Positions 1 to 13,133 of a DNA stretch of 64,000 nucleotides are shown one piece after another (the first letter of the stretch is position 1; every line of letters starts with the position of its first letter). The stretch lies in assembly GCA_947568835.1 (NCBI GenBank), contig OX387608.1, positions 7,602,001-7,666,000 on the forward strand. The letters run 5' to 3'. The stretch comes from Protonemura montana. Lineage: Eukaryota > Arthropoda > Insecta > Plecoptera > Nemouridae. The notes beneath the pieces are model-generated. The model worked only from the letters and a program-made list of their open reading frames with translations, was not told the origin of the DNA and did not search any database. Made by a program: the position numbers and the translations under genes.

Positions 1-30
1 CGTAGTGTTCCTTAACTTCGGTGACGTAAA
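1..30 (-). repeat. 5S-derived SINE, head fragment at window edge
   Basis: The first bases match the reverse complement of the 5S-like head (the AAGTTAAGCAACACTG region), with a few changes. The copy continues beyond the left edge or is truncated. Confidence 0.6.
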
Positions 31-254
31 ATTGCAGAGAAATATTGATGTTTCTCTGGGATTCTTAGAACTTTAAACTATGTTTAAGAATTTGATAAAA
101 ACCTTTTCTAAACAACCGGTGGTGACCGTAAAAATTGTTGACCTTGAATTGCTTATAACCTTCAATCATCTTATGCCACGTCCTCTCGCCTCTACAGATG
201 GCGTAATCACCACACGCACTCACACGCACGCGCAGTAGCGACAAACAGCGCAAG

Positions 255-3200
255 ATGGCGAACACGGCACAGCTGATCCGTCGACAGAGCTCGCAGAATC
301 TCAATCCTCAACACTCGCTGGACCGCCTCGAGATGAAAGAGCTGCGCGGACGACTGGTGGTAGAGAATGGCAAGAGTAACACGGCGCCGAGTTATGGGGC
401 AACCAACGTGGCCTTCGATGACTCAAGTCCCAACACGTTGCAGGTAGGCTTTTGGGTTTATCGATGATTCACTGGGGAATTTACTGGGGGTTTGTGCATG
501 TGGATAAGGAGTCAGTGCCATTCTAGAAAACGAGAAGAGGGAATGATAACGAAAGCTTCGTTATAGAATCAAAAATAGTGAAGCAACTTCACTTGCCTTG
601 CTTCTTAACCTCTCGACAGCATTGATTATTGGAGGAATCCTGTTGTTCGCATTATACCATTCTTCGGAATGGACGTTAAGACGGTTGTCCCCTTCGTGAT
701 CTTCGACAGGAGTAAGTCACGTGCATAAACCGGTTTTTACACTTCCCTTATAAACTAGGCCCAACAAAAACCTCAGCATTAACCACCAGCGCCATTAGGT
801 CAATGCCACATGCTCCGTTGTCAAAGCAGTGCGTCATGGGCATCGTACATCAATCAATCAATCGAATCCAATGCAATGTGCATGATTTGCAGCTGTCAGT
901 TTTGTTGTTTTGGACTCTCATTCTCAGCCTGAATCCCGAATCCAGCAAGAAGTGACTGGTAGTGGTAGTGCAACAGGTCTACGAGCTTAAGCCGCACTTG
1001 GCTTCATATCTTGTAATTGACATCGAACCTAAGTCCATTCTACATGCTATGGTACAATGCAACAGGTGTTCTGAGGCATAGAAATTCAGGACTAATTAGA
1101 TCGGTATCGACTCTATAACCCCCTTGCTGACCAAATTAATTTGATACTAGTGTTTACTTCATTTTTTAAGATACTCAGTTCGATTCTAGTCTTCACCAAT
1201 ACTGGGTTGGGTTTTTTATGGTTCCTTACGACAGTTCCAGGCGAAAATTGGGAAATGTTTCTTATCCAAGACCACAATCGAGCTGAATAGAAGTATGATA
1301 GATGAACTTGACAAATAAAATCTTTTAAATATTAATGTTTTTTGGTTATGAAAATAGTAGGTATGTATGTTACTGATACTGATTTTCAGCCCTTCTTGAA
1401 GCACGCAGACATTTAAGCAAGCATCTCCATGACAAATTAAACAAACATTTTAAAGAGTTCATTTAATCACTGTCCATGCTTTAACGTGGTGATTTAAGCA
1501 GAAATCAACTGAGTTTATTTGAGGTTTAATCGAGTTTTATTTTATTAAAACCGTCCTCAATCCGAGTTTCTTAGTTTTCTGAAATTTTCCTGCATCCATG
1601 CTCAACCTGACGGCACTCTCACCATTGCTCACGGCTATAACGAGACGTTTTTCGAGACCCTTCGATTTCCTTTGATCGTGAACCCAACCAGCCATGCTAA
1701 CTACGCTCCGCCTTCTTAATCCCGCGACAAAGAAAGCCCGCATCGGAACGTAAGCTTCCTGGATCGCTACCCCTAGCCGACAGGATCGACTATCCACAGG
1801 GCGGAGGCAGCACAAGATGGTTGAATTGAATGGTTGAATACATAAAATGTTATCGACATATTTCGTCAATTCTGAATTCAATGGCATGTTTTACGTGCTA
1901 TAAGGTCGTAGACTTACTCGGCGAGTCTGGCTACATGAAGCAGCTTGAGGCACTGCACCGTATTTCACTGGGACTTTATGATTAAAGGTCTCATTCGGGA
2001 AAAGTTTTTCCCTACATGTGCTTTAAGCACAGAGGGATTAGTCCCTTTAAAATCGAAAATTTTAACTTGTATACGAGTAGGTTGAAATACGAATTCGTGT
2101 ATGCGCATTAAAACCTAAGGCTTTGCACATCTAGGAATTTTTTCTTTCAATTTTTCCCCCGAAGCTTGTTTAGCATGTGATGAGGTTTCTTCACTGTATT
2201 AAGGTTGGGTTTTACCGAAATTAGGAACTATAATTTAGACCACTAGCTCATAGAAACACCTGAATTTCACTGCATGTGATTGGAAGTCGCCATGGCAATA
2301 GTTTCAACTAATACTTCAACTAGGAAGCAAGATTTTGATAAAATCTGGCCTAAAAAAAGTAAGCTTTATTCAAAATGTTGGAAAAACCAATAGACTTTTA
2401 GATCAATTAAGCAGCCAGCTTGTAAACAGTTTCAAACATCTACTCACTGCTCTAAACCTGTCCTTATCACCAATTTTCTAATTGTAATATCGAAACTTTT
2501 AAGGTTGTGAATGTCGAGATAATTCTCGAAACTCTGCATCTAATTCCTCGACGTTACCATTTCGGCAAAGATTTCGAGTTCCTTTTCAATTCCGAACGAT
2601 CCTCATCACGATAGCAGTGATCCGACCCAATAACAAGGCTGCACCAAATTCCCCACACGGTTTGCTCGTTAAAGTCAGACGAGCTCTTGAAATCGAGTAA
2701 CGAAACGGAGATGTTAGTGGAGGCGTCAGCAATCGACGTCTCTAGCTGATGAAATCAATTAGAAAGAAGCGAGCAAACAAAAAGAAAACATGGAGAGGTG
2801 GAAACTTTTCCCGATAATCGCGCCCTCGTGAAATAACAAAAGCGGTGCTCGGATTAAGTTTGGCGTCTCTTTGTCGGCGTGCTCCGGGATCGAGGAAGCT
2901 GCAAAGGAAGCACTTGCAAACGTTTTTGTTTTCATCGGGAACAGACGGTACGATTTAACGCCACCTTTATAACAGTGCCGAGTGGCGAGATGGAAAGTCA
3001 ACCTGGCAGTGAACGTCACTTTATTATGTTACAGTTATTGTCTTTATCGTTTAAATTAATCCAGTATTATTAAAAAATAGGTTTTTCGTGAAAGATTTTT
3101 TTGTCTTTTTAGCCAGACATGCGGTTCACGCCATTAAAAAAAAGCACACAATTTGCAACTCATTTTGTCTGAAAATATTTTATCGATTTTTCTTCTAACG

Positions 3201-6200
3201 ATTTTGAGAAGGATTTTAAAACTTAAAATTGACTGCATTCTTGATTTTTTTTAAATTTATTTAAAGTAGTCCAAGATGCAGTAAAAACAAATGCTAACTT
3301 CAACGAATCTACAAAAATCTGGGAGAAGAGATTTTCTTTGACAAGCATCCTGCTGATTATGTTACAGCGGACAGAGGCAGCACTACTCTAGTATCTTAAA
3401 TCAACTGTCTAGATCAACAACCTATTAGCAAGCCTCAAGAAACAATAAGTTAATATTAAATTCATAGCAGTATAGGTACACATTATCAGGCCATTACACC
3501 CAAATCCACGAAATCACTTCCGTCTGAGCCCCTTCTTAAGCCATCACGTATACTAATGCCGATTTCCATATTTCCTTTCCTTGAGAAAATCCACGCATTT
3601 CCCGACTAGAAGGTCCTCGTCATGGAGCACGTATAGACTGTTCTAGAACAGGCATCGTGCCACATAACTGAAACTAGGTCACGCTGCGAACGCATGGATT
3701 ACCCTTATCCCTGCTCCAATCCCCAGGAGGTCGGGGGAAGCCCAGGGAAAACTGTTGCTGGAAAATGGTATGCTCCAGCCAGATGGGGTTCACGTTAGCC
3801 ACGGGATTGTGGAACGGTAACAAAGTTCTGGGTTCAGATACAGGTGGGTGAACATTTGCAAGTGCATTGGATACACTTTACACAATTCACAGGATAGTTC
3901 TCCTGAATGTAATAATCTTACTTGGTCTAATATGGTAAAATATGCAGTGTTCATCGCACGGCTGACTGAAGATTCAATTCAATTTACCAGGGGAGCTAGT
4001 ATTCTGAGTAATTGCGACGTTAATTAGTTAACGGGCTAATAAGATTTTGACCCAATTTTTTTAAGTGGGAGTAATTGGTGAAATAATTTGTGTACGCCCC
4101 ATCGAATATTTATCTTCCTAACTACCTTAATTGTATTAACTAACTCTGAAGTTTGATACAAACATTATAATTTCATTATCTAACCATGTATTGCAAGAAT
4201 TTCAACAATATGAGGATTTCACGAACAAAGATCCTGTCTATGCGGCATCTGCATCGAAGCGAAAATAGCAGTTGAATTTGTTCAAAACCCGACACATTGC
4301 TGCGATTTCTGAATGAAACTTGTGATAAAAAAGCACTTTTGTTGGGTGGTCAACGAACATCATATAAGTACTGATAATAAATATTTTGAAATATTCAGAT
4401 TTATTCATATCTGCGTTATTCTTAAAAGCTATGTTTTTTTCTTAGGTACCAAGCCGAAAAATAGTCAACTTTTATTATTTAATCATTTTTTTAACTCTTT
4501 AAATTCATAACTAAAGAATATAAATAAGTGGATACATTTACTTTTCAGATGTAATTACCCTGTTCATGTTATTGCATTTTGCAACAGATTTCTCATCACT
4601 TTTTACCGTTTTTTTTTTATGTCATTTCCAACAATGCTCAAGCTAGGATTAAAGAAATACACGAATGCTCATTCATCAACGCGATAAAAAGCGTTCGCGA
4701 AACCCTAATAGCATTCTCCTCTGTCAGTTCTAATCGTAAACGTTACCCTATTTTACCCTACGATAAATAAATCTATTCAATTTCAAAGAAAGCATTGCAG
4801 TAAAAGTAAGACGGTTGTTCTCGTCCAGTTCACATTACTATTCTCTGTGGGTAAAACTCACTCTTTCTCTCTTGACACCACGTTCTTGTGATTTGTAGCT
4901 CGTGAAAACTCCCTTATCGTTGGAAAACAGCAGGCTTCCCACTTGCACGCTGCTACTTGTCTTTTTAGATGAAAACAATCGGTGCATTTTCCACTAGTTG
5001 GAATATTTACAGTGCAAATGGGGAATATTTTGAATTTTTATCCTAGCAGTTGAGTTCGGGTAACGTTCTTTGGGGATTGTTGTTTCAATTCGTGAATCCA
5101 ATTGATTTTCATGCATCGTTAGCCACGCATCCCTCGGGATGTAGCTCCAATTTACGGACAGTCAAACTAAATAGGGATTGCATCAATTTGCTAACTCCTT
5201 TAATTGGTTTACAAAAATAGAAACAGAATTAGGTTTTGTGAAAAGACTGGGTGGTATTTTTATCATGTGCTTAAATGTTTATAAGAAACTAATAAACTAC
5301 GCAATTTTTAACACGCACTTTAGGTTTTTTTGAATGTTTAACTGTCTTTACGTAAAATGACCGACAAATGACAGATTTACAGACACAAATAGAGGATGCA
5401 ATTCTAGGTAGATTCACCGTCGTTCCAAACGTGTTAAGAAATTTAATTTCATATTTCTCGCAGATTACTTTTTAATTGTCCCATCCCACATGAGAGCCAA
5501 CTGTCTTTTTTTAAAACACTACAACTTAAATCCACTGATGGCCACCATTTCCTTTTCCTCTAAAGATTTTGTCGTGCCAAAATCTTTTGTTTTATTAGCT
5601 ACCATACGAATGTTTCTACCAATAATAACAATCCTGGGAATAATTTTGCAGTATAAAAAGTGTTTGGAAATCCTGTCACCGAAGTCGTAACTGGAATTTT
5701 ATTCATGGGTTGGTAACAATGCCCCAGGTAGCCCTTGGGTTGGTATCTTCGCTCGCGGGCTGGACTGTAGAATCTTTAGAAGAGGTATAAATATCCCATT
5801 CCAAATTTTGAAAATTCTTCCAGACATAGAGGTCCATACTTAGGTTTAACGTAAAAAAGGAGCCATATTCAGGATATTAATACCGAAACTTTAACTCCGC
5901 CTGCCAAAATCTATGTAACATGGACGTCTCCCATCCGAAGGTGCCACAGATCTGGCTCCCGACCTATCTTTGCTCCCTACTCTGAAACAAGTGCAAGATT
6001 CGAGCGGCGTCGTGGGTCGATTACAAGACCTACGGATCGTGACACTCAAGAATTGAACACCGATGCTCGGCAAACAGCTGACACTCGGTTCAGCACGACG
6101 CTGAGAAAACTTTCCTCGAGTTTCCCGGTGGGAAAGCAGCACGCGTACAAACATGGGAAACACCTGTCACTCTAGCGCTCACATCGGTTGTTTGTCTTAG

Positions 6201-9200
6201 AGTTAGCGCAGGTTATTTGAGGTTACAATCTGCTGGAGATTTTAGACATGTCACCTGCGACGGATTATTTGTTTTTATTTTGGTAGCGTGACATTTTGCA
6301 AGATTCTGTAGCAGGAATTCTCGACAGGGGTTGTCAAAAATTGCATTAACGTTGCATCGAGTTGTTTCATTGTCGCATGTTGGTCTTGACGGTTAGGAAA
6401 TATTGGTTCTCGAGATATTGCCGAAGTTAAACAACACTGAGTTGGGTCGGGTATTGGACGGGTGACCACCGAACGGTTTAGTGTGTTGTACAGCCTGGTT
6501 CTCGTTGGATCACTAAAGTAGAAAACTGGATGGATGGCCACTGACCAAAATAAATCACGACCACGAAGAAATAGAGGGAAAGCAATTTTTTATTATTAGG
6601 AACACTATCTACTACCCTCTCAAAAATTGATAATTATGGATAACTTTGCAAATGACCATAAAGGTGATTTGAGCTGACATTTTTGGGCCGACATCTTGAC
6701 ATTTTGAGACCTCTCCTAGCCAGAATAGGAGAATTTTTCCCGGTCACAAGCACCCCCCGCCAAAATAAAATCGACTTGATGAATTGCCTACTTTTCAGTC
6801 TTTAGACATTTGAATTACGTTCGGTTTCACCACTGTCTCAACTTTTTATAGAAATGGAAGTTCCAAGATGACTTGCAATCATGTGTAGTGAAATTAAGAT
6901 GTTTCTTTGAGTTGAATCTCAACTTAGAGTTGAGGAATTTGGTAACCCCAGTCTTTTCCACCCTCGGAATCCGCAACACAAATCTTACCACCCATTCCGT
7001 TCCAGACTGGCAAGGTGAGCGGTGGCAGCAAGCTTGGATCTGGAGAGGGGAAGGCGATCTTCAAGCCAGAGGGTGGCGACGACGAGCGGGAGTCATGGGA
7101 CAGCAAGCTCACCTTCTTGCTGGCCATCGTTGGGTACGCCGTTGGCCTCGGCAACGTTTGGCGGTTCCCCTATTTGGCGCAGAAGAATGGCGGAGGTAAG
7201 AGTGGAGGCACTTCGTTGGTATTATAATATATTTAATTAATTAACTATTTCATCTTTATGTAAATAAATTCAGCTCACGTTTGTTCTAAATACGCTGTTC
7301 TCAAACTTGCTAAGGTTCCCGGTCCACAAACATAATCATAAGCAGTCTAAGCATAGTACCGTACAACCATAGCGCTAATGTTAAACATTACAGAAAAGCG
7401 AAAAATTGCCATTGAAAAAAAACTCAGGGTTTGAATAAAACCAGTCAACCAAAGACGGTGTTTCCAGATTTTCAGGGGTTGTTACCATGGTGATAACAAC
7501 TTCACCCCCAAATTGATGAGAGAAAAACTTAAATTCTGCTTTGTAGATCCGAGCTAACGGTATTATCATTGAGCTCTAAACCTCATAACCAAACATTTTG
7601 AGACGTGTCGTTTGTTTCAGTTTTCGTGGTAAAACATTTGGCTTTAATTGCTACAGAAAAAAAAGGCATTTTTGGTATTTTAGAGTGTTCTCTCTTAAAA
7701 GGAGAATGGGTGAAACCACTTGCTAATCCCCACTCAACACGTTTCTTCCATTACAGGCGCCTTCCTGATCCCGTACTTCGTAATGCTAGCCATCGAAGGC
7801 ATCCCAATCTTCTATCTGGAGCTTGCTATCGGACAACGCCTGCGCAAAGGCGCCATCGGAGTGTGGAACCAAGTGTCGCCCTATCTGGGTGGAATTGGGA
7901 TCAGCAGCGCCGTCGTCTCGTTCAACGTGGCCCTCTACTATAATACGATCATCGCCTGGTGCCTGTTTTACTTCGTGCAGAGCTTTCAGTCGGAGCTGCC
8001 GTGGGCGACGTGCCCGATCAAGTACTTTGGGAACGGCACGTACGCTCCAGAGCCGGAGTGTGTGGTGAGTTTAACATGTGACCAATTTTTATTATATTGC
8101 AAAATAGATATCCAGTATGAAGGGAAATACAACGTAGGGTTTGACAAATTCATAACTTTTCGATAGGATGAGAAAGAGGTTGAAAAAGAAAGTTGGCGTT
8201 CTTTGATAGAGGACGGTCTCTTTGATCTTGCCTTGACACGATATAGAGGGACAGTCGACTAACAACCCGCCCCTAATTAGACAGTGTAGTTCCTAGAAAC
8301 TATCGAAATCAGTGTTTGCAGATTTTCATGGGTCATTATTACTGTTGTGAAAGGCTTTTTGGCCCCTATAATGAAATATAGTGAAGTAATTTTCGGTATG
8401 TGAATTCCCACACTAATTGTGCCCATCGTTATCGTTCCGAATTCCACTCAAACAGGGATGTTAACTGATTTTTTTAGCTGATTTTTGGTCTATAGACTTC
8501 AAAATATTGTCAAAAAAGTAGACCTCGAGGGGTTGGAAGAGTAAAGACTTTCCTGTCCCTTGAACGAACGCGTGCACCACGGTCGTAAAAAAATCAAACA
8601 ATGCGTCTACCTAATGTAAGTACTCCAGATGTATAGTTGGTCTGTTTCACTTCCTTCCGACTTCCAATTATTAGTGTTTACAAAGAGAGAACTCGCTGGT
8701 TTCGTTAAAAATTCTATAAAATATTAATATCGGGAGTCGAGGCTGTGCTCTTTCCGGGACGCGTCCAATTTCCTCACGAGAGCGCATTTTTCACCACTTA
8801 TTTCAACAGTTTCAATTTACATTTTTGTACAACTTTTCACTTTTAAAAGCAATTAAACTATCAGGATCGTTAAATATCACGATTGGAAGAAAGCAACGAC
8901 CATCGAGAACAGAGAAATTTTCTCTGATTTTGACCGAAACTTTCGGCACCACTTTCAAGAGATGTCGGATCAGCAAACAACGCAAGATGAAAAAAGGCTA
9001 AAAATTTCACATCTGAAAGCTTTTAATAGCTTGTCTACTACAGTGAGGTAAAGCAAGTTCAAGTCAATTTGAAAGTCAGAGCGTGGTTAAGTTAAAAGAG
9101 AGAGACAACCCTCCCCAACTCCGCACCCAACGAATGAGATTTGCTCGAAATTAGCCACACCGCTCATCGTCAAAGTTTTCCCGACGGGCACAGCAAACTC

Positions 9201-12200
9201 ATAAAAACGCTCTCATCTCAGAGGCACGGTGTAACCAACTGCCAAACTTCGTTACAATCTTTCTTCCTTCTAAGTTCCAACCATTGCAGCCTAATTCAGC
9301 CTCCAACGCCTCTCCTTGCCTCTTTCCAGACGAGCACACCAACACAGTACTTCTGGTACCGCACCACGTTGATGGTCAGCGAAGACATCAACACGCCCGA
9401 CATGTTCAACTGGAAGATCGCGATCGCGCTGGTCGTCGCTTGGATCCTCGTTTACATGTGCATGATCAAGGGGATCGCGTCGTCGGGCAAGGTCGTCTAT
9501 GTAACGGCGACCTTCCCCTATCTGGTGCTGATCATATTCTTCTTTCGCGGCGTCACTTTGCGCGGGATGGGCGACGGCGTGCGCCATCTGTTCGTGCCAA
9601 AGGTGAACTTTGCAGGGATATGGACAATTTTTAGTATGTTCAATGTTTTACCGTCGGTATTATCGATGTTCTTAATAATTATGCGTTGCGGTAATCCTGT
9701 AGGCGTTTACAAAATGTAAATGCAGATACAAACGCGTTTTGAAAAAAAAAGAGGTGTAGATTTATTTGAAATTTGAATGACCCCATAGCGTCGAGTTTCC
9801 ATAAATAGAGTTTCAGTAGTTTCGAATTGACTACAAGTATAATTTTTCGACAAAAATCACTGCGCTTACAACTAAGAATGTATAAGTGACTTTATAAAGA
9901 CTCGTTTTAATGAAAACGTTGTGTATTTTCTATAACATAGAAACACTTTACATGGTAAGAATGTGTAGAACTTGTCGTGAAAGTCCGAAGTGTCAATTGT
10001 TAGCTTTCTCTGCTCAGCATGGAGTCAATTTCGACCAAAACGACCGATTAAACGCATGTCGATTAAACCCGCTTTTAAAAGAGAAATTCAAATTAATATA
10101 AATCATCGTCAATGAGCAAAATAACTCCTGACCATAAAGCCACTTGCCATTAATGCTTTGTCCTCTGTTGCCCAATAACCCAGCATACAATGTCGCTTTT
10201 CTCTGAGACTGTCTAACGCCTCTTTGATCCTTCTAGTGGAGTATCCTGATGGATCCTGTCGTTTGGCTGGAGGCGGGAACGCAGATCTTCTTCTCGCTCG
10301 GACTGGCATTCGGTGGGTTGATCGCCTTCTCCTCGTACAACCCTGTCAACAACAACTGCTACCGCGACGCCATCACCGTCTCGCTCACCAACTGCTTTAC
10401 CTCCATGTTCGCCGCCATCGTCGTCTTCTCTATCATAGGCTTCAAGGTACAGATATAACTCTCGGACTTTGATCTCACAATTGAATTACTTCTGTCGGGT
10501 AACTATCACATATTTGCAGTGTCTTTTGGGTTTTCTGGCATTTCCACTAGGGAGCTTAAACCAGCAAGCGGATGATGGAAAAGAAGCTAGACTGGAAAAA
10601 TGAGCAGTATTTTTCGGTTGCACATTTTCCATATGACTCTGAAAATATGACTCTGTATTCGTGTATTTCCACTACAGGCAACGATGATCCATGAGCGATG
10701 CCTGGAGGACCGAAACTCCACGCTCATGTCATTGTTTGGCAAGCCCGTGTCATTGAGCACTCTGCCACCAGAGGGCAGCGTCATTCACTGGGGTGGCATC
10801 AACGGTAGTTTGCAGCCGACGTATATGCCACCGCTGCCGGAGTGCGACCTTCAGAAGGAGCTGGACAACGTAAGTATTAGGTTCTTGATGTTTGCTCTCT
10901 TAACGGACGTTGTGGAGACTTGGTTTTTTAGACTTCTTTGTTAGGTGTGGAGGATGCATTATGACGGGTCTTAACGCCTGACGTGGATTTTTTTATTGAA
11001 AGTATCAGCGAAAACAGAATCGCCAGTTAAATATAAATATATTTTTTGCAGTATTTTTATTTACACGTAAAGACATGGTTAAAACGTACTATCGAGGTTT
11101 TCAAGGTTCTCTACGAATTGGCCACATTTAGAGTTCCCGCTCCTCCTCCCCAACACCAAGTTGAAGATGCAGCGAGTTTTAAGTGGAAATAAAAAGAGTT
11201 TTTATCAGCTAAGTTCCAATCTGTCAGATGTTTTACTGACATCTATAAAAAAACAGGTGACTTAAGAGAAATCCTGGCAAAGGAAATGTTTAAATAATAT
11301 TTCAATTTTATTTATGTGTAATGTTAAGTCATCTGACACGTTGAAAATTGCAGACATCTGTCCATTTAAATAGAAAAACTCCGTTTATTAAACCTGATGC
11401 AATTTTCTTTACACAAAAATCCTTTTGCAGTCTGCCTCGGGCACCGGCCTGGCCTTCATCATCTTCACCGAAGCCATCAACCAATTCCCTGGCGCCCAAT
11501 TCTGGTCGGTGCTCTTCTTTCTGATGCTCTTCACCCTTGGCATCGACTCTCAGTTTGGTACCCTCGAAGGCGTGGTCACCTCCATCGTCGACCTCAAACT
11601 CTTCCCGAACCTTCGCAAGGAGATCCTGACTGGCGTAATCTGCCTTTCACTTTGCGTCTTCTCGATGGCATTCGCCCACGGTGCTGGCAGCTACGTCTTC
11701 GTTCTCTTCGACAACTTCAGCGGCAACTTTCCGTTGCTCATCATCGCGTTCTTTGAGTGCATAGGCGTCTCATATGTGTACGGCCTCAAACGGTGAGCAG
11801 TCTAGGTGTAATCCCCAACGTTGTCCATGACCCTCGTAACCTCCATTTTCAACCCTGCATACATGTGTGATTGTAAAATAAGAAAACCATCAAAAAATGT
11901 TTAAAAAATTAAAAAATTAAATAACTATTACGGAGTTTCCAAAACGTCGAACGTGTTGCTTAACTTCTGTGATCTTCCGAGAACCGGTGTTTCCAACAGG
12001 CCAAACCACTCGGTCTCTTACTCTGCTCTTTCTCGTCTAGGTTCGCGGACGACATCGAGTTGATGACCGGCAAGCGTCCAGGACTGTACTGGCTCATCTG
12101 CTGGAAGTATCTGTCACCGTTGGCCATGCTGGCCATCCTCGTGGCAAGCTTTGTGCAGATCGCGACGGAGGGCAGCGGCTACCAAGCCTGGGTAGCCTCC

Positions 12201-13133
12201 AAGGGGGACACGGTCAGGCACGAATGGCCCACGTGGGCACTTGTCCTGATCGCAGTGCTCATTCTCATGTCGGTGCTCTGGATACCGGTTGTCGCTATTT
12301 GCAGGTATACACTCTTTCAGCTTGGCTCTTGTTTTTTTTTAATTATTTGGTGCAAAATATTTGCTTGTTAGATGTGGGGTCTATTAATTACATAGTTAAA
12401 AAATATTACTTAATTGAAAATTGCATTAAAAAGTTCAATTGGCTCAGCAAAAGTTTTGTTTTCCAAGTCTAGGTTATAAATTTGTACTCATATTCTAGTC
12501 TACTTTTTCTCTATCTACCTTTTTTTTATGTTCCGCCACAGGTTCCGCTCTATTTTTTCAATATAAATAACAAGAAAATATAGCCGGCGCAAGACGGTTT
12601 GAGAAAAGGATGTGTGGTTTCAAATAAATATTCAGAATATCACCTGGTATAAGATACTATTGTATTTTCTAAGGATAGTATGAGTTGAGGTTGGGTGAGG
12701 GTGTATCCTGGAATGTGTGTTCAGTGATGGCCAATAGGTTGGTCATAACTTCATGCTCATCGCCACCAACTGACTTTTGTTATTTCGAAAAGTTGGAAAG
12801 GTTATGGTACTGCTGGATCACTCAGCAGTATTTCCAAGGTTAAAATGTACTTAAGAAATTCTGTGACTTTTGTTTAGCCGCTGGAGAGATTTTTATCAGC
12901 CACTGTCTTAACGCCAATTCACCTTTTTCCGCAGAGCATTCGGGATCCTTATAATCGACGACAACGAAAAGGCGTGGTTCCCGGCAACAGACCTGCAGGA
13001 TTTCCACGGGATCGTGCCCCACCAACCGACACCCGCCGAGAAGTTTCTCTTTTGCATCCACGAGGACGGCACCGAGGGCATGTGTTGCCCCACGACTGAC
13101 CGCGAATATGACGATGACCCGGACGTGCCCTAA
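255..13133 (+). CDS. SLC6 family Na+-coupled amino-acid transporter, SLC6A15/SLC6A17-like
   Basis: Nine exons join in frame: 255-443, 7006-7195, 7757-8064, 9330-9602, 10237-10446, 10678-10869, 11431-11792, 12041-12304 and 12935-13133. All have GT/AG borders with matching phases, and the stop is TAA. The product is 728 aa, the usual length of SLC6A15/SLC6A17. These are 12-helix symporters that move neutral amino acids with Na+ across the plasma or vesicle membrane. Visible landmarks: TM1 with the Na+/substrate motif [10 protein letters not shown] (residues 110-119), then NGGGAFLIPY; TM6 [16 protein letters not shown] (340-355); TM8 [16 protein letters not shown] (455-470); and the [17 protein letters not shown] loop after residue 575. 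Extracellular loop 2 carries an NGT glycosylation site. The start at 255 has a purine at -3 and G at +4. A possible acceptor (TCTACAG, ends 197) lies upstream, so a further 5' UTR exon may exist outside the window. The exact SLC6 subtype and substrate are inferred. Confidence 0.93.
522..866 (+). repeat. 5S-derived SINE, 5'-truncated diverged copy
   Basis: It contains the body motifs CTTGCCTTGCTTCTTAACC, CTCGACAGCAT, GGAGGAATCCTG and GGACGTTAAGACGG, and a 3' tail ending in (ATCA)n. The 5S head is missing. It lies in intron 1 of the transporter. Confidence 0.8.
6388..6536 (+). repeat. 5S-derived SINE heads, two tandem fragments
   Basis: One head (GGTTCTCGAGATATTGCCG through GTATTGGACGGGTGACC) is followed directly by a second 5' end (CCGAACGGTTTAGTGTGTTG, then GGTTCTCGTTGGATCAC). 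No SINE body follows. Either one copy inserted into another or both are truncated. Confidence 0.75.

Larger units (their letters stand above)
444..7005 (+). other. Intron 1 of the SLC6 transporter gene
   Basis: This 6.6 kb intron starts with GTAGGC after CAG and ends in TTCCAG. It holds two 5S-SINE fragments (about 522-866 and 6388-6536) and a more GC-balanced stretch at about 2580-2960 that might be regulatory. Several short ORFs are present (for example minus 1537-1887, 116 codons, and minus 5891-6163, 90 codons). None shows a domain I recognise or convincing splice sites, so I read them as chance. Confidence 0.8.

Noticed and set aside
1537..1887. 116-codon minus ORF in transporter intron 1
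   Set aside because: No recognisable domain or splice sites, and codon content is unlike the four real genes here.
9141..9329. Upstream part of the open frame before transporter exon 4
   Set aside because: It precedes a good CTTTCCAG acceptor at 9329. Family alignment goes directly from exon 3 (ECV) to [11 protein letters not shown].
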